From Azospirillum sp. B21 (GTDB lineage Bacteria; Pseudomonadota; Alphaproteobacteria; Azospirillales; Azospirillaceae), in contig NZ_VTTO01000005.1 in the NCBI RefSeq assembly GCF_008364825.1, positions 162,689 through 226,688 on the forward strand: a stretch of 64,000 nucleotides of DNA, written 5' to 3'. Position numbers and translations under genes: made by a program. Below the pieces are notes generated by a model. It did not search any database, had not been told where the DNA came from, and saw nothing but the letters and a program-made list of their open reading frames with translations. The number at the start of each line of letters is the position of its first letter. Within the stretch, counting starts at the first letter, position 1. Below are positions 35,762-44,424 of this stretch, piece by piece.

Positions 35762-36444
35762 ACCTCCGCCCAGCGGCGCAGCAGGTTGTGATAGTGGTTG
35801 ACCAGCGACAGCACGGCATGATGGCCGTCGCCCAATTCCTGCCGCAGTTCGATGATCGCCATGTCGAGATCGTAGAGCATGGCGCGCAGCCCGTCGTCGC
35901 GCACCATCGACTGGGTGAAGAAGAAAGAGGCCCAGCGCGAGCCCCGCGTCACCGGGCTGACCTGATGCAGGCTGCTGGACGGGTAGACCACGGCGTGGCC
36001 GGCCGGCAGCTTCACCGATTTGGTGCCATAGGTGTCCTCGACGATCAACTCGCCGCCGTCATAATCCTCGGGATCGCTGAGGAAGATGGTGGTCGACACG
36101 TCGGCCCGCATGCGCATGCCGCCGGTGCCGGGGATGGCGCGGATGCTGTTGTCGACGTGATAGCCGTAGGTCATCGCCCGGTCGTACCGGTTGAACATCG
36201 GCGGCAGGACCCGCAGCGGCAGAACGGCCGAATTGAAGGCCGGGCTGCGGGCAAGCGCGCGGAGGATGACCACGCCGAGTTCCCGCGCGGTCTCGCTTTC
36301 CTCGGGGATCTGCAGATTGTGCTTGGCGCCGGCGGCCTGATCGCCCGCGGTGGTGCGCCCGTCGACCCAGGGCGAGGCTTCCAGCACCGCCCGGCACTGC
36401 GCGACCTCGTCTGCGGTGAGAATGTCGGGGATCTGCAGGAGCAA
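35758..36444 (-). CDS. piuC: Iron(II)/2-oxoglutarate dioxygenase of the PiuC/PKHD family
   Basis: Dioxygenase of 228 residues with a prolyl-hydroxylase-type jelly roll. The iron ligands are visible as YHVDNS (H96, D98) and SSSLHQV (H160), and the 2-oxoglutarate arginine is in TRGSRW. The N-terminus (MLLQIPDILTADEV) and the tail (LVNHYHNLLRRWAEV) match PiuC. The gene regularly accompanies the PiuA/Fiu catecholate receptor, where it may process the imported siderophore. It follows piuA after an 86-base gap with a stem-loop. Confidence 0.92.
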   Translation of the reverse strand: MLLQIPDILTADEVAQCRAVLEASPWVDGRTTAGDQAAGAKHNLQIPEESETARELGVVILRALARSPAFNSAVLPLRVLPPMFNRYDRAMTYGYHVDNSIRAIPGTGGMRMRADVSTTIFLSDPEDYDGGELIVEDTYGTKSVKLPAGHAVVYPSSSLHQVSPVTRGSRWASFFFTQSMVRDDGLRAMLYDLDMAIIELRQELGDGHHAVLSLVNHYHNLLRRWAEV

Positions 36445-36465
36445 GGCGTGTTTCCTCGTACAAGT

Positions 36466-36495
36466 GGCCGGACCGCTTGTTGGGGCGGCCCGGCC
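36466..36495. other. GC-rich stem-loop between piuA and piuC
   Basis: Arms GGCCGGACCGC (36466-36476) and GCGGCCCGGCC (36485-36495) pair over 11 positions with one mismatch and an 8-base loop. On the minus-strand transcript there is no U-run after it, so attenuation or mRNA protection is more likely than full termination. Confidence 0.45.
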
Positions 36496-36530
36496 GGCTT
36501 TTCAGACCATGTGATGGACGATCAAAGCAC

Positions 36531-38831
36531 TCAGAACGTCAGCCCCGTCGTCAGCATGACGGTGCGGCCGGAGGCCGGGACCGCGCGGACGGCGTTGAAG
36601 GCCGAGGTGTAGTTGCGATGGTCGGTCAGGTTGTAGCCGTTCAGGGCCACGGAGACGTTGCGGTATTCGTAGGACACCACCGCATCGGCCGAGAAGGTGT
36701 GGGGTACGCGGGCGGTGTTGGCGCTGTCCGACCAGTATTCCGACGCCACCTGCATGCCGCCGCCGACTGTGAACTTGCCGGGGATGCCGGCTTCGAACTC
36801 GTAGGTCGTCCACAGGCTGGCATTGTGCTTCGGCACGTTGGGAGCCACCTTGCCGACCAGTGCCGGATTGCTGCGGGAATCCGTCACCTTGCCGTTCAGG
36901 TAGGCGTAGTTGGTGTAGATGTTCCAGTGCTCCGTAACCTTGCCGCTGATGCTGGCCTCGAAGCCGCGGACGCGGACGCCGAGACCGGCTTCGGAAAAGC
37001 CGTCGGTGACGGTTCCGGTGGCGGGATCGACCGAGTAGGTGTTCGACTTCTCGGCCTGGAAGATGGCGCCGCTGACGCCCAGGCGGCCGTTCAGGAAGTC
37101 GGCCTTGCCGCCGATCTCGTAGAGGTCGGTCTGCTCCGGATCGAAGCTGCGGGCGCCGTTCGGCGTCTCCGCCGTGCCGTTGGTGACCGCCGCGGCAATG
37201 TCGGTGCCGATCGGCTTGTAGGAGCGCGAGTAGGAGGCGTAGACCGACGAATCCGGGGTCGGCTCATAGATCAGGCTGACCGACGGGCTCCAGGTGCGGT
37301 CGGAGGCCGAACCGCCGGCGATCGCCGGATCGGCGGCGCTGAAGCTGGTGCGGAAATAATCCCAGCGCAGGCCGCCCTGGACCGACAGCTGGTCGAACAG
37401 CCACACGCGGTCGGTGACGAACAGGCCGGTGTTGGTCACGCTGGCTTCGCGCCCGCCGGCCGCCGGATAGAGGATGGCGGTGTTGGCGGCGTAGCTGTGC
37501 GACGGGTTGCGAACCGTCTGGGTGTTGGTGCGGTTGACCCAGCTGCCGGATTCGCGCTTGTCGCGCTGATAGCTGACGTCGACACCGCCATTGAACGAGT
37601 GGCGCAGACCGAACAGCTCGCCGTTCACCTTGGCGCCGGTGACGTTCTGGACGCCGAAGCCCTGCTGCTTGAAGGCCATGCCGCCGCCAGCGCCATAGGT
37701 CAGCGTCGGATTGCGACCGGCCAGGAACTGGGTGGCGGCGGCACCGGTGAGCGACGCCGGGTTGGTGGCGGCGAAATTGCGCTCGTAATGGCTGAAGCGG
37801 GAGTCGTTGTAGACCGACAGTGCCTTGTTCACCTCATGCGCGAAGGTCGAAGTGAGGATGTGGTTCTCGGTGTCGTCGCGGTCGAGGTTGCGGACGTAGG
37901 AGGTCGAGCGGTCCAGGCCGAACTCCCCCGCCGGACGGAAGATGCCGTCGCGCCCCTGCACCATCGGCTGGCCCATGTCGGGCGTCTTCTCGCCCTTCAG
38001 GAAGGCGTAGTTCAGGTGCCAGGTGGTCGGCGTGCCGAGGCCGAGGCCGAGGTCGGCCGCGATGCCGCGCCGGTCGGCTTCCACCTCGTCGCGGTCGGCG
38101 ACGTTCTGGGTGTGGTAGAGGCCGTTCACCCGCAGCGCCGCGGTGTCGCTGAGCGGCTGGTTGATGTCCACCGTGGTGCGGTAGGTCGGGCCGGTGCCGA
38201 CCGACTGGTCGATCTGGACCTTCGGCTGCAGCGACGCCTTCTTGGTGCCCTGGTTGATCACGCCGCCGGAGTTGCCGACGCCGAAGCCGTTGCCCGACGG
38301 GCCCTTGAAGACCTGCACCGTCTCGGTGTTGAAGACGTCGTGGGTGTAGACGCCGAAATCCTTCAGGCCGTCGGTGTAGATGTCGCCGCGCGCGGTCAGG
38401 CCGCGGATGCGGAACTGGTCGCCGTTCTGGCCGCCGTTGCCTTCACCGGTCGAAATGGTGATGCCCGGCACGTTGCGCAGGGTCTGTTCCAGGGAGGTGG
38501 CGCGCTGCTGTTCGATGATCTCCTGCGGCACGACGTTGACGACGCGGGGCGTGTCCTTGACCGTCTCCGGCAGGCGGGAAACGCCGGTGGGGGCGGCGTT
38601 GACGTTGCCGGTCTCCGGCGCCACCGCATCGACCTTGATCGAATCGAGTTGGAGGGCGTCGGTGGACGAGCGCTGCGGCGTCGGACCCGTCCCCGGAGCG
38701 CCCGTTCCCGTGCCGGCCGTCTGCGCATCGGCCGTCGCCGGAATGGCGAAGGTCATGGCCAGGCTGGCCGTGGCGGCCGCACCGGCCAGAAGGGGTCTCA
38801 GTCCGGTGGGGGACGTGGTCTGTCGCATCAA
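36531..38831 (-). CDS. piuA: TonB-dependent catecholate siderophore receptor (PiuA/Fiu type)
   Basis: Outer-membrane receptor of 766 residues. A signal peptide (LLAGAAATASLAMTFAIPAT, cleaved near ADAQ) is followed by the plug (ETVKDTPRVVNVVPQEIIE, LRNVPGITISTGEGNGGQNG, FRIRGLTARGDIYTDG) and a beta-barrel ending in Phe (MLTTGLTF). The plug sequence around GQNGDQFRIRG and GDIYTDG is typical of Fiu/PiuA receptors for monomeric catechols. It heads an operon with piuC. An Irr-type box lies 86 bases upstream and a Fur-like sequence about 320 bases upstream. Confidence 0.93.
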   Translation of the reverse strand: MMRQTTSPTGLRPLLAGAAATASLAMTFAIPATADAQTAGTGTGAPGTGPTPQRSSTDALQLDSIKVDAVAPETGNVNAAPTGVSRLPETVKDTPRVVNVVPQEIIEQQRATSLEQTLRNVPGITISTGEGNGGQNGDQFRIRGLTARGDIYTDGLKDFGVYTHDVFNTETVQVFKGPSGNGFGVGNSGGVINQGTKKASLQPKVQIDQSVGTGPTYRTTVDINQPLSDTAALRVNGLYHTQNVADRDEVEADRRGIAADLGLGLGTPTTWHLNYAFLKGEKTPDMGQPMVQGRDGIFRPAGEFGLDRSTSYVRNLDRDDTENHILTSTFAHEVNKALSVYNDSRFSHYERNFAATNPASLTGAAATQFLAGRNPTLTYGAGGGMAFKQQGFGVQNVTGAKVNGELFGLRHSFNGGVDVSYQRDKRESGSWVNRTNTQTVRNPSHSYAANTAILYPAAGGREASVTNTGLFVTDRVWLFDQLSVQGGLRWDYFRTSFSAADPAIAGGSASDRTWSPSVSLIYEPTPDSSVYASYSRSYKPIGTDIAAAVTNGTAETPNGARSFDPEQTDLYEIGGKADFLNGRLGVSGAIFQAEKSNTYSVDPATGTVTDGFSEAGLGVRVRGFEASISGKVTEHWNIYTNYAYLNGKVTDSRSNPALVGKVAPNVPKHNASLWTTYEFEAGIPGKFTVGGGMQVASEYWSDSANTARVPHTFSADAVVSYEYRNVSVALNGYNLTDHRNYTSAFNAVRAVPASGRTVMLTTGLTF

Positions 38832-38916
38832 GCTCTCCCGAAATGCGCCGAGGTGATTGGACGATCGCTGGACCGCCTTCTACCAATGGGATAGCTCCCT
38901 CCTACAACAGACGAAA

Positions 38917-38933
38917 TTCAGAATCATTCTAAA
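38917..38933. promoter_or_regulatory. Irr-type iron control element (ICE) upstream of piuA
   Basis: TTCAGAATCATTCTAAA matches the rhizobial ICE pattern TTTAGAA-NNN-TTCTAAA with one mismatch and is embedded in a longer palindrome (AATT at both outer ends). It lies 86 bases upstream of the piuA start. Confidence 0.55.
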
Positions 38934-39151
38934 TTGCAAAATCGCCAACCTACCAAAGCGGGTGCGGATGAGCTTTTCTGCGCCGAGCAGACGTGGAGAG
39001 GCGACCGCTAGCCAGGAGGGAGCGCCACCAGACGAAACTCATTTTTCCTTTTTGTGTCAGTGAGTTAGAGTGGGACGACTCCAGCGGATTCACTGTGCGG
39101 GCGCGACGTTGGCGGACGGCAGCATCAGTTGTGTTGCTGAAATATCACGCC

Positions 39152-39172
39152 GTTAATAAGAATGATTTGCAT
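39152..39172. promoter_or_regulatory. Fur-like sequence far upstream of piuA
   Basis: GTTAATAAGAATGATTTGCAT resembles Fur hexamer arrays (AAT/ATT steps). It lies just after the stop of the HTH-TrpD2 gene and about 320 bases from piuA. Confidence 0.35.
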
Positions 39173-39184
39173 CCGCATCGCGGT

Positions 39185-40708
39185 TCAGCGCGACTGCCGT
39201 TGCTTCCACAGATAGTCCGCCCTGTCCATCGCCTCATCGAACCCGCCGCCCGTAGTGCCCGGCAGGGAGAACAGGGCGAAGGCCGCGGTGCCGACGATGA
39301 TCCGCTCCGCCCTGCTGTCGCGCATCGCACCGGTCCACACTCCCTGCCAGTACTCCAGGCTGGTGCCGCGCGGCCGGGGTGTTACCGGCGGCTCCGCCAT
39401 GCGGGAGGGGAGGGCGAGGTCGTCCGGCTCGCCGTCGATCAGGCGATGGATGGTTGCCGGGCGGAAGGGCGTGTATTGGGCGACGTCACGCACGCTGCCC
39501 AGCACGGAGATGTGGGGCAAGCCCAGCAGGCGCGCGGTGTCGCGATGCAGTTCGCGGTGCGACGGCTTGGTCACGCCCAACAGGCTGGTGTGACCGCCGG
39601 CCGGCCTCAGCAGATGGACCGCCTCCAGGGCTGCGTTGCGGAACTGGGTCAGCCGGTGCAGACCGATCAGCCGGTGGATCTGGGGAGCAAGCGCCGTCAG
39701 CGGAACATAGGCGATCCGCTGCGTCGCCAAAGCGGCGCCGATGTCGTCCGCGGTCGAGCAGACGGGGATCCCGAGCGCGGCGGCCACCACCTCGTACCGC
39801 CCGGCGGCGGGGCCGCTGCCGGTGTTGCCGTGCAGCAGGACGCGATGCCCGGCCTGCGCCACCAGCTTGGCTGCGTGAAAGAACCAGGGTGGATTGTGGT
39901 AGTTGGGTGAGGTGAAGCAGGGCCAGTCGAGGTCGGCCTCAAGACGGGATGCCGGTCCGGAGGCGTGCGTCCCGCCAAAGCGGCCTTCGAACCGGGCGGC
40001 GACATGACCCTGCATCGCCCGCACGAAGCCGGCGAGTTCCGGCGCGGTCGCACCGCGCACGCGCATCATGCCGAACAGCGCGCCGGTCTGGATCGGATCC
40101 GCTTCGCCGGCCAGGACGATGGCCATCGCCTCTTCCGCTTCCTCCATGGTCAGCGGGCGGCCATGGCCGCCGCCGGCAATGCCGAGAACGCCGATGTTCC
40201 GGGCCAGCCGGTCATGGGGGGAACTGCTCTCGCCGACCCGATCAAGATTGGCGGCCACCTCCGCCGGGGAGGGCTGGCCGTCCAGCAGGTTGGCCGGCCG
40301 CATCGCCAGCGGCGGGACCGGAATGGAGGACGGGACGTTCCAGCCCGGATCGAAGGGCTCGGACTGCCGGCTGGCGACGGTCGGTTGGAACAGGTCGTCG
40401 ATGGCCGCCGCCAATGCCTGCACCTTCGGCCGCAGCGCCTCGGCGAAGGGGGTGGGGACGAGGCCGCGGCCGGAGCGGACGAACAGCGGATCGCCGAACT
40501 CCTCCCGCATCTGGCCGAGCAGGCGGCTGAGCGCCGGGGTCTGCATGTCCAGTTCCCGGGCCGCCAGCGTGACGTTCCGCTTCGACAGAAGGGCATCCAG
40601 AGCCACGATCATGCGCCCGCGCGTCAATTTGTCGCTCGCTTGGCGGCATCCCTGGCGGGACTCGAGCCGGTCCGCAGGCGCGGGGGGAAGATCGCTCATG
40701 CTGCCCAT
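39185..40708 (-). CDS. Fusion of a LysR-type HTH domain with a TrpD2/YbiB-like protein
   Basis: Protein of 507 residues. Residues about 29-115 are a LysR-type DNA-binding domain (VTLAARELDMQTPALSRLLG, FGDPLFVRSGRGLVPTPFAE). From about 160 on, the sequence matches the anthranilate phosphoribosyltransferase fold as in YbiB/TrpD2, with the helical N-domain (AMAIVLAGEADPIQTGALFG, MMRVRGATAPELAGFVRAM) and the a/b domain (VLLHGNTGSGP, ALEAVHLLRPAGGHTSL). TrpD2 proteins bind nucleic acid and lack the PRPP site. No LysR ligand domain is present. The ATG at 40708 is chosen; a continuous frame runs far upstream across other genes and is artefactual. A Fur-like box lies 30 bases before the start. Confidence 0.8.
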   Translation of the reverse strand: MGSMSDLPPAPADRLESRQGCRQASDKLTRGRMIVALDALLSKRNVTLAARELDMQTPALSRLLGQMREEFGDPLFVRSGRGLVPTPFAEALRPKVQALAAAIDDLFQPTVASRQSEPFDPGWNVPSSIPVPPLAMRPANLLDGQPSPAEVAANLDRVGESSSPHDRLARNIGVLGIAGGGHGRPLTMEEAEEAMAIVLAGEADPIQTGALFGMMRVRGATAPELAGFVRAMQGHVAARFEGRFGGTHASGPASRLEADLDWPCFTSPNYHNPPWFFHAAKLVAQAGHRVLLHGNTGSGPAAGRYEVVAAALGIPVCSTADDIGAALATQRIAYVPLTALAPQIHRLIGLHRLTQFRNAALEAVHLLRPAGGHTSLLGVTKPSHRELHRDTARLLGLPHISVLGSVRDVAQYTPFRPATIHRLIDGEPDDLALPSRMAEPPVTPRPRGTSLEYWQGVWTGAMRDSRAERIIVGTAAFALFSLPGTTGGGFDEAMDRADYLWKQRQSR

Positions 40709-40738
40709 ATGGTGCTCTCTTCGGTCTCTTGGAGGCCG

Positions 40739-40753
40739 GCGATAATGATATGC
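40739..40753. promoter_or_regulatory. Fur-like box before the HTH-TrpD2 gene
   Basis: GCGATAATGATATGC contains GATAATGAT, the central steps of the classical Fur box, 31 bases upstream of the start at 40708. Confidence 0.45.
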
Positions 40754-40776
40754 AGTCGCGTTGCGGGGCAAGCGGC

Positions 40777-41214
40777 CTACTTGAAGGCCAGCAGGATCAC
40801 CCCGGCGGCGATCAGGACCACGCCGAGCCAGTTCGGCGCCGACAGCTTCTCGCCGAGGAACAGCACGCCGAACAGGGCGACCAGCACGACGCTGAGCTTG
40901 TCGACGGGCGCCACCTGCGAGGCGGGACCGAGCTTCAGCGCGCGGAAATAGCACAACCAGGATGCCCCGGTGGCGAGGCCAGACAGGACCAGGAACAGCC
41001 AGGTCCTTCCCGAAACCGCCGACGGCGACAACGACTGGCCCGACGAGACGACGATGCCGATCAACAGCAGGAAGATGACGGCCGTCCGGATCAGGGTCGC
41101 CATGTCGGAACCGACACCCTCCACCCCGACCTTGGCGAAGATGGCGGTCAGCGCCGCGAAGCAGGCCGACAACAGGGCCCACACCATCCAGGACGGAAAC
41201 AGGCCATCGGTCAT
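40777..41214 (-). CDS. Small EamA-type (half-length) membrane transporter protein
   Basis: About 145 residues with five hydrophobic helices, equal to one EamA domain; most DMT proteins have two. Typical stretches are WALLSACFAALTAIFAKVG at the start, GASWLCYFRALKLGPAS and LSVVLVALFGVLFLGEKLS before the final helix. Single-domain members probably pair. Start sites at 41214 and 41232 are both possible. It lies 68 bases upstream of the HTH-TrpD2 gene on the same strand; substrate unknown. Confidence 0.85.
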   Translation of the reverse strand: MTDGLFPSWMVWALLSACFAALTAIFAKVGVEGVGSDMATLIRTAVIFLLLIGIVVSSGQSLSPSAVSGRTWLFLVLSGLATGASWLCYFRALKLGPASQVAPVDKLSVVLVALFGVLFLGEKLSAPNWLGVVLIAAGVILLAFK

Positions 41215-41369
41215 TCTCTTGATTTCCTTCATCTTTCCTACTTCGGGGGCTGGCGCGCCGGCGGCATCCGAGGCATGGAGCCTGCAACGGATGCGGTGGT
41301 TTCGGGAAGCCGGCTCGTCGCCGCGTCGCGGCCATCCATGCTGCGTCGCATCGCCCCACGCGGAAGTTT

Positions 41370-41397
41370 TTGCAAGTGAGAATTAGAGTCGTTAGCA
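41370..41397. promoter_or_regulatory. Fur-like iron box upstream of the FatB-like importer operon
   Basis: TTGCAAGTGAGAATTAGAGT followed by CGTTAGCA, about 115 bases before the binding-protein start. It shares outer TTGC and TAGCA arms with the box before fhuA and contains TGAGAAT, common in Fur sites. Confidence 0.5.
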
Positions 41398-41512
41398 TGT
41401 GGCATCGGGCCGGTCTCGGGGGGCGCACCGGCCCGCTCTGCCCGCCCGGACCTGCCCTGCGCCCATCGGCGCCCGCAGGCTCGGCGCATTCCGGATAATA
41501 TTGGGAGTTGTG

Positions 41513-42463
41513 ATGACCATCGTGACGCGCCGCAGGGATCTGTTGACGGCAGGTCTGGCGATCGGGGTTTCCGGCTTGGCGCCCTTCCTGATGCCGCGTG
41601 CGGCCTTCGGCCAGACCGCCGCCGGCACCATCCGCCATTCCCAGGGCGAGACGAAGCTGCCCAAAGCGGTCAACAAGGTGCTGTGCTTCGACATGGCGTC
41701 GCTCGACACTCTGGATGCGCTGGGCGTTCCGGTGGCGGGCGTGCCGACCCAGTCGAAGCCGGCTTACCTCGCCAAGTATGACGGCCCCGGCTATGCCAGG
41801 ATCGGCACGCTGTTCGAACCGGATTACGAGGCTGTGAACGCCGCCCAGGCCGACCTGATCATCGTCGGCGGCCGGTCCGCCCCGAAATATGCCGAGCTGT
41901 CGGCCATCGCCCCCACCATCGACCTGACGGTGAAGCCGGAGCGCTTCTTCGACAGCGCGCTGGAGAATGCCGACATCCTGGGCCGCATCTTCGGCAAGAG
42001 CGCCGAGGTGAAGGCCCGTGCCGACAAGCTGCGCGCGACGGTCGCCGAGGTGAGGTCGATCGCGGGCGGGGCGGGCAAGGGCCTGCTGATCCTGACCACC
42101 GGCGGCAAGATCAGCGCCTATGGTCCGGGGTCGCGCTTCGGCGTGCTGCACACCGAATATGGCGTGGTGCCGGCGGCGGAGAAGCTCGACACCTCCAACC
42201 ACGGGCAGGCGATCAATTTCGAGTTCATCCTGCAGACCAACCCGGACTGGCTGTTCGTGATCGACCGGGATTCCGCCATCGGCCGGGAAGGCCAGTCGGC
42301 AAAGCAGCTGCTGGACAACGACATCGTGCGCCGGACCACCGCATGGCAGAAGGGGCAGGTGGTCTATCTGAACGCGGCGAACTGGTACCTGATCGGCGGC
42401 GGGCTGACCGCCATGCAGCAGGATGCCGACGACATCAAGGCGGCGCTGACGGGTAAGGCGTGA
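41513..42463 (+). CDS. Siderophore ABC importer binding protein (FatB/YclQ-like)
   Basis: Periplasmic protein of 316 residues. A twin-arginine type signal (TRRRDLLTAGLAIGVSG) ends near AFGQ. The mature part matches the FatB/CeuE/YclQ branch: KVLCFDMASLDTLDALGVPV, YARIGTLFEPDYEAVNAAQA and DWLFVIDRDSAIG. This branch binds ferric catecholates or mixed ligands such as anguibactin and petrobactin. The ATG at 41513 was picked because it starts the signal peptide. It begins a four-gene plus-strand importer operon. Confidence 0.92.
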   Translation: MTIVTRRRDLLTAGLAIGVSGLAPFLMPRAAFGQTAAGTIRHSQGETKLPKAVNKVLCFDMASLDTLDALGVPVAGVPTQSKPAYLAKYDGPGYARIGTLFEPDYEAVNAAQADLIIVGGRSAPKYAELSAIAPTIDLTVKPERFFDSALENADILGRIFGKSAEVKARADKLRATVAEVRSIAGGAGKGLLILTTGGKISAYGPGSRFGVLHTEYGVVPAAEKLDTSNHGQAINFEFILQTNPDWLFVIDRDSAIGREGQSAKQLLDNDIVRRTTAWQKGQVVYLNAANWYLIGGGLTAMQQDADDIKAALTGKA

Positions 42464-42506
42464 CGATGTCCGCCTTCGCAATCGCTGCCGGCGGTGGGGC
42501 GCCAGC

Positions 42507-43466
42507 ATGAGGGGGCTTGTCCTGGCCGCCGCCGGCGTCACCGCGCTGGCGGCGGCCAGCCTGTTCGTCGGCGTCAGCGACCTGACGATCGGCACTCTGC
42601 TGAGCGGAACCTCGGACGAGGCGGCGCAGGTGCTGCTGGTCAGCCGCATCCCGCGCACGCTTGCCCTGGTCCTGGCCGGAGCCGGCATGGCGGTGTCCGG
42701 CCTGATCCTGCAGATGCTCGCCCGCAACAAATTCGTGGAGCCGTCCACCGCCGGGACCGCGGAATCGGCGGTGTTCGGCATGCTGATGGTGACGCTGCTG
42801 GCGCCGGAAACCCCGATGCTGGGCCGGATGCTGGTGGCCGGCGCCTGCGCGCTGGCCGGAACCGCGCTGTTCCTGGCCATCCTGCGGCGGATGCCGTTGC
42901 GCTCGCCGCTGATCGTGCCGCTGGTCGGCATCATGCTGGGCGCGGTCATCACCGCCTCGACGGAGTTCGTCGCCTACCGCACCGACATGCTGCAGTCGGT
43001 GCGGGCATGGGAGACCGGCGACTTCTCCGGCGTGCTGCGCGGGCGGTACGAACTGCTGTGGATCGGCGCCGTGCTGACCGCCGTCGCCTATGCTGCGGCC
43101 GACCGCTTCACCGTCGCCGGGCTGGGGGAGGATTTCACCACCAACCTGGGCCTCAACCACCGGCGCGTGGTGTCGCTGGGGCTGGTCATCGTCTCGCTGG
43201 TGACGGCGGCGGTGATCGCCACCTGCGGCATGATCCCGTTCCTGGGCCTGATCGTGCCCAATCTGATCAGCCTGATGCGCGGCGACAACATGCGGCTGTC
43301 GCTGCCCTGGGTGGCGCTGTTCGGCGCCGGGCTGGTGCTGGCCTGCGACATCGCCGGCCGGCTGGTGATCCGCCCCTACGAGATCCCGATCGGCACGACC
43401 ATGGGCATCGTCGGCAGCGCGATCTTCCTTTACCTGCTGCTGCGGAAGAACCGCCATGCCGCCTGA
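42507..43466 (+). CDS. Siderophore ABC permease (FatD/YclN-like)
   Basis: FecCD-family permease of 319 residues, about nine helices. Recognisable motifs are AGAGMAVSGLILQMLARNKF and VEPSTAGTAESAVFGML in the first half and GMIPFLGLIVPNLISLMRGD near the C-terminus, which contacts the ATPase. It overlaps the next permease by 11 bases. It starts 43 bases after the binding-protein stop. Confidence 0.92.
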   Translation: MRGLVLAAAGVTALAAASLFVGVSDLTIGTLLSGTSDEAAQVLLVSRIPRTLALVLAGAGMAVSGLILQMLARNKFVEPSTAGTAESAVFGMLMVTLLAPETPMLGRMLVAGACALAGTALFLAILRRMPLRSPLIVPLVGIMLGAVITASTEFVAYRTDMLQSVRAWETGDFSGVLRGRYELLWIGAVLTAVAYAAADRFTVAGLGEDFTTNLGLNHRRVVSLGLVIVSLVTAAVIATCGMIPFLGLIVPNLISLMRGDNMRLSLPWVALFGAGLVLACDIAGRLVIRPYEIPIGTTMGIVGSAIFLYLLLRKNRHAA

Positions 43467-44424
43467 CCGCCGTTCGCTGCCTCCGGCCATCCTGATCGCC
43501 GGGCTGGGCGGGCTGGCCGCCGCATCCATCCTCCTGTTCCTGACCGTCGGCGCCAAGGGAAGCTGGAGCTTCATCCTGACCTTCCGCGGCACCAAGGTCG
43601 CGGCGATGGTGCTGGTCGGCTGGGCCATCGCCATGTCCACCGTGCTGTTCCAGACCATCACCAACAACCGCATCCTGACCCCGTCGATCATGGGATTCGA
43701 CGCGCTCTACCGGCTGATCCAGACGGTGCTGGTGTTCCAGTTGGGATCGGCCGCGGTGGCGGCCTTCGACCCGCGCCTGCGCTTCGGGATCGAGGTCGCG
43801 GCGATGGTGGCTTTTTCCTGGCTGCTCTATCGCTGGCTGTTTTCGGGAAGCCTGCGCGGGCTTCACCTGCTGATGCTGGTCGGCATCGTTTTCGGCGTGC
43901 TGTTCCGCAGCCTCACCAGCTTCCTGTACCGGGTGATCGACCCCAACGAGTTCCTGGTGGTGCAGGACCGGATGTTCGCCAGCTTCAACCGGGTGGACGG
44001 CCAGCTTCTGGCCGTGTCGGCGCTGGTCGTGCTGGCGGTGTCGGTGGCGGTGTGGCGCAAGGCCGGGGTGCTGGACGTGCTGGCGCTGGGGCGGGACGCG
44101 GCCATCAACCTGGGCGTCGATCACCGGCGCGAGGTGATGCGGGTGCTGGTGATGGTGTCGGTGCTGGTCGCCGTCTCCACCGCGCTGGTCGGTCCGGTCA
44201 CCTTCTTCGGCCTGCTGGTCGCCAACCTCGCCTATCTGCTGGTGGATACGCACCGGCACCGTCTGATCCTGCCGGTGGCGGCGCTGGTCGCCATTCTGGT
44301 GCTGATGGGCGGCCAGCTCGTCCTGGAACGGCTGTTGGGCTTCAACGGAGCGCTCAGCATCGTCATCGAGTTCCTGGGCGGAATCGTCTTCCTGACCATC
44401 CTTGTGCGGAGAGCGGCCCGATGA
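43456..44424 (+). CDS. Siderophore ABC permease (FatC/YclO-like)
   Basis: Second FecCD permease of 322 residues. The N-terminal half has AMSTVLFQTITNNRILTPSI and MGFDALYRLIQTVLVFQLG; the C-terminal half has VGPVTFFGLLVANLAYLLVD, the ATPase-contact region. Together with the preceding protein it forms the channel. Its stop overlaps the ATPase start in ATGA. Confidence 0.92.
   Translation: MPPDRRSLPPAILIAGLGGLAAASILLFLTVGAKGSWSFILTFRGTKVAAMVLVGWAIAMSTVLFQTITNNRILTPSIMGFDALYRLIQTVLVFQLGSAAVAAFDPRLRFGIEVAAMVAFSWLLYRWLFSGSLRGLHLLMLVGIVFGVLFRSLTSFLYRVIDPNEFLVVQDRMFASFNRVDGQLLAVSALVVLAVSVAVWRKAGVLDVLALGRDAAINLGVDHRREVMRVLVMVSVLVAVSTALVGPVTFFGLLVANLAYLLVDTHRHRLILPVAALVAILVLMGGQLVLERLLGFNGALSIVIEFLGGIVFLTILVRRAAR

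Larger units (their letters stand above)
38832..39184. promoter_or_regulatory. Promoter region of the piu operon
   Basis: 353 bases without a gene. It is markedly AT-richer than the window and holds two iron-response-like sites, listed separately. No other feature was recognised. Confidence 0.6.

Noticed and set aside
40709..42952. Extension of the HTH-TrpD2 frame far upstream on the minus strand
   Set aside because: It crosses the EamA gene, the iron box and two genes of the plus-strand importer. The LysR domain starts naturally at 40708.
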